Notes under the pieces: model-generated
The model's input: only the letters and a program-made list of their open reading frames with translations
Told to the model about the DNA's origin: nothing
Database searches by the model: none
Made by a program: the position numbers and the translations under genes
In this document: piece by piece, positions 25,687-33,697 of the stretch
Layout: each line of letters starts with the position of its first letter
Position numbering within the stretch: position 1 is the first letter of the stretch
From: Thiohalomonas sp041685045
GTDB lineage: Bacteria > Pseudomonadota > Gammaproteobacteria > Thiohalomonadales > Thiohalomonadaceae
Length of the DNA stretch: 64,000 nucleotides
Direction: 5' to 3'
Assembly (NCBI GenBank): GCA_041685045.1
Contig: JAWLGP010000010.1
Location: 84,437 to 148,436, forward strand

Positions 25687-27677
25687 TGGAAGGTGAAGCC
25701 GTCGTCGCGGAACAGGCCGCAGCAGACCGCCACCACCTCGGGGTCATACAGCGGACCGGCGTTCGCCTCGATCTCGGCGAGGGCGGCGTCGAGGCCGAGC
25801 GCCGGGCGGTAGGGTCGATAGGAGGCGATCGCCTCGACCACGTCGGCCACCGCCAGAATGCGCGCTTCGATGGAGATGGCATCGCCGCGCAGCCCGTTGG
25901 GATAGCCGGAGCCGTCCAGCCGCTCATGGTGATCGCGGACCATCTCCGCCAGCGGCCACGGAAAGTCGAGCCCGGACATGATCTCGAAACCGGCCAGGGA
26001 ATGGCTTTGGATCAGCAGAAATTCAACGTCGCTCAATTGTGCCGGGCGGCTGAGGATCTCGGCAGGGATGTAGAGCTTGCCAATGTCGTGGATCAACCCA
26101 CCCAGGTAGATGCCTTTGGCGCGATCGGCATCGAACCCCATGGCCTTGGCGATCGCGCTTGCCAGTGCGGCGACCCGCTGCTGATGGCCCGCGGTATAGG
26201 GATCCCTTTTTTCGACGGCGAGGGAGAGCATGCGGATGGTCTTGACCAGATTCTCCTCGAGCTGTTTCCGGTCCTGTTCCCGCTCCCGGCGGACATGCAG
26301 TACCTCCAGCCCGAAGGCGAGGTCGTCCGCCAACTCTTCGAGCAGTTCAATCTCCTGGCTGTCGAAACCGTCGGCGTGTTCGGAAAAGATCGTCAGTGCC
26401 CCGAAGACGCTGTCGACGACACGAAGCGGAAAGACCGCCGCCGCCTGATATCCCCGCTCGAGCGCCGCGGCGCGCCAAGGCGTGTCGGCGGTGAGCGTGG
26501 CGATCGCCTGGACGACCCGATGCCTTCCGCTGCCGATCGCCTGCCCCACCGGACAACCGGGCTCCGGTTTCCAGAGCGTGCGCGCCGCCGACAGAAAACC
26601 CGGCGCCTCGCCCTGACTGGCCAGTGGACGCACGGTGCCATCCTCCTCACGACGACCGACCCAGGCCATGCGGTACCCGCCCACCGCCACTACCGTTTGG
26701 CAGACCTCCTCCAGCAGCCGCTGCTCATCACTGAGGCGGAGCAGCGTGTGGTTACTCGCGCTCAGCGTGCGCAACGCCCGGTTGGCACGCTGCAGCGATT
26801 CCTCGGCGCGCTTGCGCTGGCTGATGTCCAGCACACTCACCGGAACGTGACGAAAGCCGTCCGGGTCCGCCGGGATGGGCATGCTGATCAGGACGTCGAT
26901 GGTGCGTCCATCCAGGCTCTTGTGGACCGACTCGGCCTGGAAACGGTCGCGTCCGTCCCAGATCGCCACCAGCTCGGCGCGAAACGTCTCGAGCGAGGCA
27001 GGCAGAAACACCTGGGACAAGCGGCTTTGAAGCTGTCTCCTATCCTGAGCCCCCAACATGCGCAGAGTGGCCGGATTGACGTCGATGATGCGCACCTTGG
27101 CAGCCAACGCCTGGAGGAGATCGGGACGCGCCTGCAGATGGCGGCCGAGGTCGGTGACGCCCTGCGCCCGCAGCCCTTCGAGTGCCGCGACACAGTCGCT
27201 GAAATCCTCTTCCCAGATCCCGACCTCCGCACCCTTGAAGATTGCGGCGTAGCGGGCCTCGCTGACGGCCAACCGGCTCTCGGCTTCCTGGCGCTGGCGT
27301 CGTGACTCGGCATCGGTCAACTCGCGACGCACGGCCGGCACCAGACGCGACAGGTTGTGTTTGCCGACGAAGTCCTTGGCGCCGCGGCGCATCACCTCGG
27401 CGGCGGTTTCCTCGCCGATCTTGCCGGAAACCATGATGAACGGCAGATCACCGCCGAAGCCGTTGAGGCACTCCAGGGCCTGCAGCCCGTCGAACATCGG
27501 CATGTCGAAGTCGCTGAGGACGATGTCCCACGCAGCCTCATTCAGGGCGGACTGCATGGCGGGGCGCGTATCGACACGGCGATGACTCACTTCGTAGCCG
27601 CCCTTGCGCAGGGCCCGCAGCACCAGCAGCGCGTCGTCTTCCGAATCCTCGACCAGCAGAACCCTGATCGGCTCCAT
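25683..27677 (-). CDS. Response regulator REC-PAS-GAF-HD-GYP
   Basis: A 664-residue cytoplasmic regulator. REC (1-125) has acidic Asp11/Asp15 and phospho-acceptor Asp56 in DIVLSDFDMP. A PAS segment spans about 145-275, a GAF domain about 290-440 (LEEVCQTVVAVGGYRMAWVG), and HD-GYP about 450-650 with HQQRVAALASAIA, HDIGK and HHERLDGSGYP, the metal and GYP motifs of cyclic-di-GMP phosphodiesterases. The ATG at 27677 (MEPIRVLLVEDSEDD) fits the REC start; upstream reading overlaps the kinase. It lies 31 bp after the histidine kinase gene, so the two should be a cognate pair controlling cyclic-di-GMP breakdown. Confidence 0.88.
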   Translation of the reverse strand: MEPIRVLLVEDSEDDALLVLRALRKGGYEVSHRRVDTRPAMQSALNEAAWDIVLSDFDMPMFDGLQALECLNGFGGDLPFIMVSGKIGEETAAEVMRRGAKDFVGKHNLSRLVPAVRRELTDAESRRQRQEAESRLAVSEARYAAIFKGAEVGIWEEDFSDCVAALEGLRAQGVTDLGRHLQARPDLLQALAAKVRIIDVNPATLRMLGAQDRRQLQSRLSQVFLPASLETFRAELVAIWDGRDRFQAESVHKSLDGRTIDVLISMPIPADPDGFRHVPVSVLDISQRKRAEESLQRANRALRTLSASNHTLLRLSDEQRLLEEVCQTVVAVGGYRMAWVGRREEDGTVRPLASQGEAPGFLSAARTLWKPEPGCPVGQAIGSGRHRVVQAIATLTADTPWRAAALERGYQAAAVFPLRVVDSVFGALTIFSEHADGFDSQEIELLEELADDLAFGLEVLHVRREREQDRKQLEENLVKTIRMLSLAVEKRDPYTAGHQQRVAALASAIAKAMGFDADRAKGIYLGGLIHDIGKLYIPAEILSRPAQLSDVEFLLIQSHSLAGFEIMSGLDFPWPLAEMVRDHHERLDGSGYPNGLRGDAISIEARILAVADVVEAIASYRPYRPALGLDAALAEIEANAGPLYDPEVVAVCCGLFRDDGFTFQ

Positions 27678-27708
27678 CACGCTCAGTCCACTCGCTTTGA
27701 ACAACGGT

Positions 27709-29184
27709 TCAATCCGGCAACGTAAAATAGAACGCCGCCCCTTCACCGACACGGCCCTCACCCCAGATGCGTCCGCCGTGGCGGTGGATGATGCGCTGCA
27801 CCGTTGCCAGCCCGATCCCGCTGCCCGGAAACGCCTCGGCATTGTGCAACCGTTTGAACGGTGCGAACAGCTTGTCGGCGTAAGCCATATCGAAGCCGAC
27901 GCCGTTATCGCGCACCACGAAACCGTCGGGCGTGCCTTCAAACACCACCCGCGCCCCCTCCGTGGTCGAAGTGTACTTCCAGGCGTTGCGCAACAGGTTC
28001 TCGAGGGCAACCCGCAGCAGGCGGGCATCACCCCGCGCCGCCAGCCCCGGCACGATCGAAACCGCGACATCACGCCCGGGGTCGGCGTCGTGCATTTCGC
28101 GCACGATCTCCGTCGCCATCCCACTCAGATCGAGCGTCTCGCGATGCAGTTCGCCCCGCGTCATCCGGGAGAGCTTGAGCATGTCTTCGATCAGCGCCCC
28201 CATGCGCTCGCTGCTGCGGATGAGCCGGTGCAGGTAGTCGCGGCCACTCTCGTCCAGGCGATCGCCGTAGTCCTCCAGCAGGGCCCCGCTGAAGCCGCCG
28301 ATGGCATTCAGCGGGGAGCGCAGGTCGTGGGAGACCGAATACGAAAATGCATCCAGCTCCTGATTGGCGGCCTCCAGTTCAGCGGTACGTTCCCTGACCC
28401 GCTGCTCAAGCCCTTCGTTGAGCGCGCGAATCTCGCCGTGGGCCCGCTCCAGCTCCAGGTGGTCGCGCGTCAGTCGGCGCCAACCGTAGGTGATTCCGGT
28501 CATACCAACCAGCCACACCAGCAGATAGGAGAGGATCGCGGCGGTAGTGACTTCGCGCTCGCTGGCAAGATGAGGGGCGAGGGGTACGGCGACGCTGACC
28601 CCACCGCGCAGGTCCCCTTCCTTGTACCCCTGGTCCCCATGGCACTTGAGACAGCCCTTCTCGGCGTACATCGGGCGCATGAAGCGCATGTACGGTCGCC
28701 CCTCGATCTCCGAGACCTCCAGCACCTCGTCTTCGCCGGCAGCGAACCGGCGCAACGCCTGTCGCTCCCAGGGGTCGGGGGCGTTTTCCGGCCGTATCAG
28801 CTTTTCCGATGTGATGTGGCCGCGGACCCCGAACAGGCTGGCGAACTCTTCGTTCAGCTGCCGGACCATGTAGGCCGGGTTCATCAGTGTCAGGTTCCGT
28901 CCGGAGGGTGTGGCGATGTCCCGTTCCGGAACGTGGGCCAGGCGCGGGTTGGGGGGCGTCGTTTCGGTGACCGGGACGTAGACCCCGCCGTGCATGGTGG
29001 CCCAGAAGCGAAAGGCCTGGTCCTTGTTGAAGTTGGCGAAGGCCTCCTTGCGCGCCAGTTCCAGCGTGGTGTCGTAGGCGATTTCCAGGGACCAGGCGAG
29101 CAAGGCACCCAGCACCAGTGTCCAACCGGTCAGGGCCGCCACGAAATAGCGCTTGAGGCGCTTCAGATAAGGAGTGGTTGGCAC
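27709..29184 (-). CDS. Membrane histidine kinase with Tll0287-like heme-motif sensor
   Basis: A sensor kinase of about 491 residues. A membrane helix (about 14-33) is followed by a periplasmic Tll0287-like domain carrying CLKCH (C178, C181, H182), a c-type heme site, then a second helix (about 208-230), a coiled coil, HisKA with H-box SYSVSHDLRSPLNAIGGF, and HATPase motifs (LLRNAWKYT, DNGVGFDM, GSGIGLATV). Redox, NO or CO sensing by the heme is inferred. The start is uncertain: GTG 29184 is chosen because it directly precedes the first helix; a TTG frame reaches 29286. It is followed by the REC-HD-GYP gene. Confidence 0.85.
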   Translation of the reverse strand: MPTTPYLKRLKRYFVAALTGWTLVLGALLAWSLEIAYDTTLELARKEAFANFNKDQAFRFWATMHGGVYVPVTETTPPNPRLAHVPERDIATPSGRNLTLMNPAYMVRQLNEEFASLFGVRGHITSEKLIRPENAPDPWERQALRRFAAGEDEVLEVSEIEGRPYMRFMRPMYAEKGCLKCHGDQGYKEGDLRGGVSVAVPLAPHLASEREVTTAAILSYLLVWLVGMTGITYGWRRLTRDHLELERAHGEIRALNEGLEQRVRERTAELEAANQELDAFSYSVSHDLRSPLNAIGGFSGALLEDYGDRLDESGRDYLHRLIRSSERMGALIEDMLKLSRMTRGELHRETLDLSGMATEIVREMHDADPGRDVAVSIVPGLAARGDARLLRVALENLLRNAWKYTSTTEGARVVFEGTPDGFVVRDNGVGFDMAYADKLFAPFKRLHNAEAFPGSGIGLATVQRIIHRHGGRIWGEGRVGEGAAFYFTLPD

Positions 29185-29335
29185 AAACAAAATCCCGATG
29201 TGTGTGTACCCGTTGGGCCACCGGAGATTGGACCACCGAATCCCGATTCCGTGCGGGTGGTGCGCCGGTGGGTGTGGGCCCCGCAATAGCCGCTAATCAG
29301 GGGGTGTGCCAATGTTACCAAGAAGGAGGTACCGG

Positions 29336-30526
29336 GTGGACGAAGCGGATCTGCTGGTGATCGGTGGCGGCATTTCGGGGTTGGCCCTGGCACGAATGGC
29401 GGGGCAGGTCGGCTGGCGTACACAGCTGCTGGAAGCGGGCCCGGCCCTCGGCGGCTGTATGCGCACCCATCGTAGCGAGCGGGCGCCCGGCTTTTGGTTG
29501 GAACTGGGGGCCCACACCTGCTTCAACAGCTACGGCCATCTGCTGGACCTGATCGGTCCGGAGGCGCCGCTGCAACGCCTCGGACGGCAACGGCTACCGT
29601 TTCGGTTGTGGCGGGACGGCAAGACCGCGTCCATCGTGTCCCAACTGGAGCCGCTCGGATTTCTCGGTGGAGCGCTGCGGATGCCCTTTGTGCGAAAGCG
29701 GGGGCGAAGCGTCGAACGCTATTTCGGCGCATTGGCCGGCACCCGCAACTTTCGCCGGGTACTGGGGCCCGCCCTGGACGCCGTCGCCTGCCAGCCGGTG
29801 TCCGCCTTTCCCGCCGAGTACCTGTTCAGGCGCAAGCCGCGGCGGCGGGGGATACCCCGCAGCTTCACCTATGAAGGCGGGTTGCAGGGCGTGGCCGAAA
29901 CGCTCGGAACCACAGCTACTGTCTCGGTGGCGCTGTGCTGCCGGGCCCGCGCCCTCGAGCGCCGGGCCGGCGCGTTCGTGGTGCAGTCGGAACAGGGCAC
30001 GTTCTCCGCCCCCAGGCTGGCCCTCGCCGTGCCGCCGCAGGAGGCCGCGCGACTGCTCCGCCCCATCCGTCCGAAACTGGCGATGGCAATCGCGGCGATC
30101 GGTGAAAGTGAGGTGGAGTCGACCGCGGTCGTCGCGCTGGCAGAGGCGGTCCGTTTACCTCCGATCGCCGGCCTCATCGGCCGGGAACAACCCTTCTATT
30201 CCGTCGTGTCGCGGGACGTGGTACCCGCGGCCGATTACCGCGGCCTCACCTTCCACTTCCGCCCGGGGCGGCTGGATGAAGCGGAAAAACTGGCGCTAAT
30301 CGCGACCGTGGTCGGGACCAGTGATTTGGTGGACGTAGCTCACGCCCGCCACCGCCTGCCCGCGCTGCAACTGGGACACGGTGAGCGGATCCGGGCCATC
30401 GAGGCGCTGCGCGGCAACCTCCCCCTGGCCCTGGTCGGCAACTGGTTGGAAGGACTGTCCCTGGAGGATTGCGCCGGCCGGGCGGTGGCGGAGTTTGAGT
30501 GGATGCGGCGGTTGGGTGGTGCGTGA
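29336..30526 (+). CDS. FAD-dependent protoporphyrinogen-oxidase-like protein
   Basis: A 396-residue flavoprotein of the monoamine-oxidase/HemY-type superfamily. The N-terminal dinucleotide fold reads VIGGGISGLALARMAG, then LLEAGPALGGCMRT (ADP-binding Glu and GG motif) and GFWLELGAHT. The C-terminal flavin-binding segment LALVGNWLEGLSLEDCAGRA closes the fold. GTG 29336 is preferred: AAGGAGG ends 7 bp upstream; an ATG-like start at 29306 precedes that site. HemY-type oxidation of protoporphyrinogen is plausible, but amine or carotenoid substrates are possible. Confidence 0.75.
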   Translation: MDEADLLVIGGGISGLALARMAGQVGWRTQLLEAGPALGGCMRTHRSERAPGFWLELGAHTCFNSYGHLLDLIGPEAPLQRLGRQRLPFRLWRDGKTASIVSQLEPLGFLGGALRMPFVRKRGRSVERYFGALAGTRNFRRVLGPALDAVACQPVSAFPAEYLFRRKPRRRGIPRSFTYEGGLQGVAETLGTTATVSVALCCRARALERRAGAFVVQSEQGTFSAPRLALAVPPQEAARLLRPIRPKLAMAIAAIGESEVESTAVVALAEAVRLPPIAGLIGREQPFYSVVSRDVVPAADYRGLTFHFRPGRLDEAEKLALIATVVGTSDLVDVAHARHRLPALQLGHGERIRAIEALRGNLPLALVGNWLEGLSLEDCAGRAVAEFEWMRRLGGA

Positions 30527-30541
30527 TGGGTGACGCCGCCT

Positions 30542-31273
30542 TCACCGCAGCAACAGTCCGGTCCCGCTTCCCAGCAGAATCAAACTGACGATGCGCACGA
30601 ACGCCACGCGGCTCAGGTTGGTGTGGACGTGACCGCCGGCGTAGAGCCCGGCGGCCACCAACGGCAGCGCCAGCAGCGCGATCCAGAGCTTGTCCGCGTC
30701 ATAGAAACCGGCACTGGTGAAGCCTGCCAGGCGCAGGCCGCCGTCGAGGATGAAGATGGTGGCGATGGTGCCACGAAACGCCGTCTTGTCCAGGTCGCGC
30801 AACGACAGGTAGATGACCGTGAATGGACCACCGGTGCCGAACACGGTGCCCACCAGACCGCCCATAAAACCGAGCGGCGCCGCCCACAGGCGCGAGCCGT
30901 GCAGGGGCGGCAGCGGCGTCAGCGAATAGGCCGCATAGGTGATGACAAAGATACCGAGTGCTGTCGTCAGGGTTCCCGGCTGCAGGGTCTTCAGCAGGTA
31001 GAGGGCGATACCGACCCCGAGGGCGGTGAACGGGATCAGCGGCAGCAGTTCCCGCCAGCGGATGTGGTGGAAGTTGCGGATGCCGTGGGTGAGGGAGCCG
31101 ACGTAATCGAGCAGCACGATAATCGGCACCACCAGCGGCAGCGGCAGCACCATCGCCAACAGCGGTACCGCCACCAGTGCCGAACCGAAGCCGGCGATGC
31201 CGCGCACGAAATAGGCGGCGAAGATGACGATGGCGCCGTAGGTGAGTTCGAGGGGGGAGAGATTTTCCAGCAT
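30542..31273 (-). CDS. TauE/SafE family sulfite/organosulfur exporter
   Basis: A 243-residue inner-membrane protein with about eight helices. Family features are the opening YGAIVIFAAYFVRGIAGFGSALVAVPLLA and the second-repeat GFMGGLVGTVFGTGGPFTVIYL with its Gly-rich turn. TauE/SafE proteins move anions such as sulfite or sulfoacetate. It is convergent with the FAD oxidoreductase (16 bp apart). The substrate is not determined by context. Confidence 0.88.
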   Translation of the reverse strand: MLENLSPLELTYGAIVIFAAYFVRGIAGFGSALVAVPLLAMVLPLPLVVPIIVLLDYVGSLTHGIRNFHHIRWRELLPLIPFTALGVGIALYLLKTLQPGTLTTALGIFVITYAAYSLTPLPPLHGSRLWAAPLGFMGGLVGTVFGTGGPFTVIYLSLRDLDKTAFRGTIATIFILDGGLRLAGFTSAGFYDADKLWIALLALPLVAAGLYAGGHVHTNLSRVAFVRIVSLILLGSGTGLLLR

Positions 31274-31306
31274 TCGAAAGGTTAGGAGCTATGGCCTTAA
31301 TATGGC

Positions 31307-31346
31307 ATTCAACAGGATTAACAGGATTTTTCAGGATTAACAGGAA
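31307..31346. repeat. Third copy of the ACAGGATTAACAGGAT dispersed repeat
   Basis: ATTCAACAGGATTAACAGGA followed by TTTTTCAGGATTAACAGG matches the units at 5207-5246 and 5340-5378. It sits in the 170-bp gap upstream of the TauE/SafE gene. Nothing else is recognised in that gap. Confidence 0.8.
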
Positions 31347-31442
31347 AAGGCCTCTTTGCTGCAAGCGAGAACGATAACCTCCTCTCGAACAGTCCGGTCA
31401 TGTGGTTCGCCTTTTATCAAACAGTCTTTACGCGCCGCGCGC

Positions 31443-32438
31443 TCAATCCCTCGCCTCGGTTCTCTTCCCATAGGGATTCGCCTCCCCATCAGGCCGGGTC
31501 TGAAACAGCCGCAAGGACCACATGTACTGGTCCGGCGCCAGGCGGATCATCATCTCCAGGGCCTCGTTCATCCGCCTCGCGTCCTCTACTTCATCCCCGG
31601 TTGGGTAGTCCGTCAGCGGCGGGAACAGCCGTGCCGTATAGGTGCCGCTTTGCGGGTCGTAGTAGGCCATGTACGGCAGCACGGCGGCCTTGCACATGCG
31701 GGCCAGTCGGCCCAGGGCCGGGATGGTGGCCGTGGGAATGCCAAAGAACGGGGCGAACACCGAGCGTTCCGGGCCCAGGTCCTCATCGGGCAGGTAGTAG
31801 AGGGCATAACCGGCACGGGTCGCCTTGACGATCGGCCGCATGTTGTCGGAGCGCTCGTAGATCAGCGCCCCGAAACGCGCCCGGCCGCGGGCGATCAGCC
31901 AATCCACCAGCGGATTGCGCGCCTCCTTGAAGATGCTGACCACCGGGTGCTTCAGGTTATAGGCCACCCCGGCAAAATCGAGGGCCACGTGGTGACAGGT
32001 GAGCAGAATGACGGGGCGCCCGGCCTCGCGCAGGGGCTGCAGGTGCTCTTCACCCTCCAACCGCAAGGTTCGAGCCAGGCGGCGGGCGCTGCCGAACCAG
32101 AGAATGCCGTAATCGAGCAGGCAACGAACCATGTTGCGGAAATAGCGATGGGCCACCCCCTGGCGCTCGCCGTCGCTCAGCTCCGGATAGGTCCACTCGA
32201 GATTGGTCAGCACGATGTCGCGCCGCTTGGCGTTGCGCTCGAGCATCAGATCGCCCACGTGGTCACCCAAAAACGTGCGCAGCCGTCGCGGCAGTTGGGT
32301 CAGCAGCCACAACAGTCCGACACCCAGCCAGGTTGGCCAGTACCGCGGCGCGAGAAAGCGAAGCGGGAACGGGGGCGGATAGGGAGATTGCGTCGGCAGC
32401 GAGCTGCCGGTTTCGGTTTCTTTCACGCGGGTCAGCAC
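31443..32438 (-). CDS. LpxL/HtrB-family lipid A acyltransferase
   Basis: A 331-residue inner-membrane acyltransferase that adds a secondary acyl chain to lipid A. A membrane anchor (about 38-55) precedes the HX4D catalytic motif in CHHVALDFAGV (near 150), with KEARNPLVDWLIARGRARFG and PDEDLGPERSVFAPFFG later, as in LpxL/LpxM/LpxP. Which acyl position it uses cannot be told. Its start overlaps the heptosyltransferase stop by 7 bp, marking a lipopolysaccharide operon. Confidence 0.88.
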   Translation of the reverse strand: MLTRVKETETGSSLPTQSPYPPPFPLRFLAPRYWPTWLGVGLLWLLTQLPRRLRTFLGDHVGDLMLERNAKRRDIVLTNLEWTYPELSDGERQGVAHRYFRNMVRCLLDYGILWFGSARRLARTLRLEGEEHLQPLREAGRPVILLTCHHVALDFAGVAYNLKHPVVSIFKEARNPLVDWLIARGRARFGALIYERSDNMRPIVKATRAGYALYYLPDEDLGPERSVFAPFFGIPTATIPALGRLARMCKAAVLPYMAYYDPQSGTYTARLFPPLTDYPTGDEVEDARRMNEALEMMIRLAPDQYMWSLRLFQTRPDGEANPYGKRTEARD

Positions 32439-33478
32439 GGTTGTTCGGTGGAGAGTTGTTCAAAGACGTCCATCGGAAGGGGGGACTGCTCGCCGTTCCA
32501 GCGCCCTATCACCGCCTGCAGCACTTCATCCACCGTGATCGCCTGCATGCAGCGGTTGTCCCGACACTGCTTCGTCAGCGGTGTGCCATAACAGGGACTA
32601 CAGTCCAGGTGATGGCGAAGGAGCTGCACTTGGCCGGGCCGGCCGTAGGGGGCGGTCTGGCTCGGGCGGGTCGGTCCGTACAGGCCGATAATGGGCGTGC
32701 CCACGGCGGCAGCGACATGAATCGGGCCGGTATCGCTGACCACCAGCGCGGCGGCCCGCTTCAGCAAACCGATCATACCCGGAATATCGGTCTTTCCGGC
32801 CAAATTCAGCGCTTCGGCCCCGGCAACCCGGCCCGCAAGCGCCGTCTCCACGGGAGTTCCCGTGACCACGACCGGGACACCGGCCTCACGCAACCGCAGG
32901 CAAAGCTCCCGCCAGCGCGGTTCGGGCCAGGCACGGATGTTGGGCCTGTCATTGCCGCTATGGCTATTGCCCGGATGCAGCACCACATAGCGATCAGGCA
33001 GCTCAACATCGGGGGCTCTTCCCACCAGGCGGGGCATGGCGCCTTTGCCGGCGAGCCCGGCCGCCATCAGTACGGCGCGATGGTTTTCGACGCCGTGCCG
33101 ATCCTGCCAGGACAATCCGCCGTCGCCGTATCCCACCAACTGGTCGGCCCGAAGCGCATGCACGAAGCGCCGGAAATAATCGGCACACTCCAGATTGAGC
33201 ACCAGTCGGAACGGCTCCGATTGGCTGCTTTGCACCAGCCGGCGTTTAACCGGGCTCATCCAGACCGGCGGCTTGCGGTGCTTGATCTGGTGCACCATCG
33301 ATACCCGCCGGTCGCCGGCGAACAGACCGGCGCTGCCCGGCGTGGCCAGCCATTCGATCCGCGCATCGGGCCAGCGCCGCAGGATGGGATCGAGCACACA
33401 GGTGGCCATGACCGTGTCGCCGACGGCGCCACAGCGGACGACCAGGATCCGTGGAGCCCTTTGCTCAAGGTCGGTCAT
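32432..33478 (-). CDS. Glycosyltransferase family 9 (heptosyltransferase-like)
   Basis: A 348-residue GT-B enzyme of the ADP-heptose:LPS heptosyltransferase family acting on the inner core on the cytoplasmic membrane face. It opens APRILVVRCGAVGDTVMATCVLDP, has the linker YVVLHPGNSHSGNDRPNI and the donor-site motif VSDTGPIHVAAAVGTPIIGLYGPT. Distinguishing WaaC, WaaF or WaaQ roles needs alignment. It is translationally coupled to the downstream acyltransferase (7-bp overlap). Confidence 0.87.
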   Translation of the reverse strand: MTDLEQRAPRILVVRCGAVGDTVMATCVLDPILRRWPDARIEWLATPGSAGLFAGDRRVSMVHQIKHRKPPVWMSPVKRRLVQSSQSEPFRLVLNLECADYFRRFVHALRADQLVGYGDGGLSWQDRHGVENHRAVLMAAGLAGKGAMPRLVGRAPDVELPDRYVVLHPGNSHSGNDRPNIRAWPEPRWRELCLRLREAGVPVVVTGTPVETALAGRVAGAEALNLAGKTDIPGMIGLLKRAAALVVSDTGPIHVAAAVGTPIIGLYGPTRPSQTAPYGRPGQVQLLRHHLDCSPCYGTPLTKQCRDNRCMQAITVDEVLQAVIGRWNGEQSPLPMDVFEQLSTEQPC

Positions 33479-33697
33479 GGGACGAAATTGGCCTGTTCAG
33501 CGCGAAGCGACGCGGGTTATGGACAGTGAAATGCATGATACCCGGTTCACCCGAAGGCAGGAACCGGGCCGAGCCACGGCCTGGCGGGCGATCGTGCGCG
33601 CGTTCACAGCTGGCACCGACCCGAGCTGGCCACTGGCTGCGGCAGCGCCGTGATTCCCGTACAATGGCGGTCGCTCATCTCGCCGGGCCCCGCGCTG

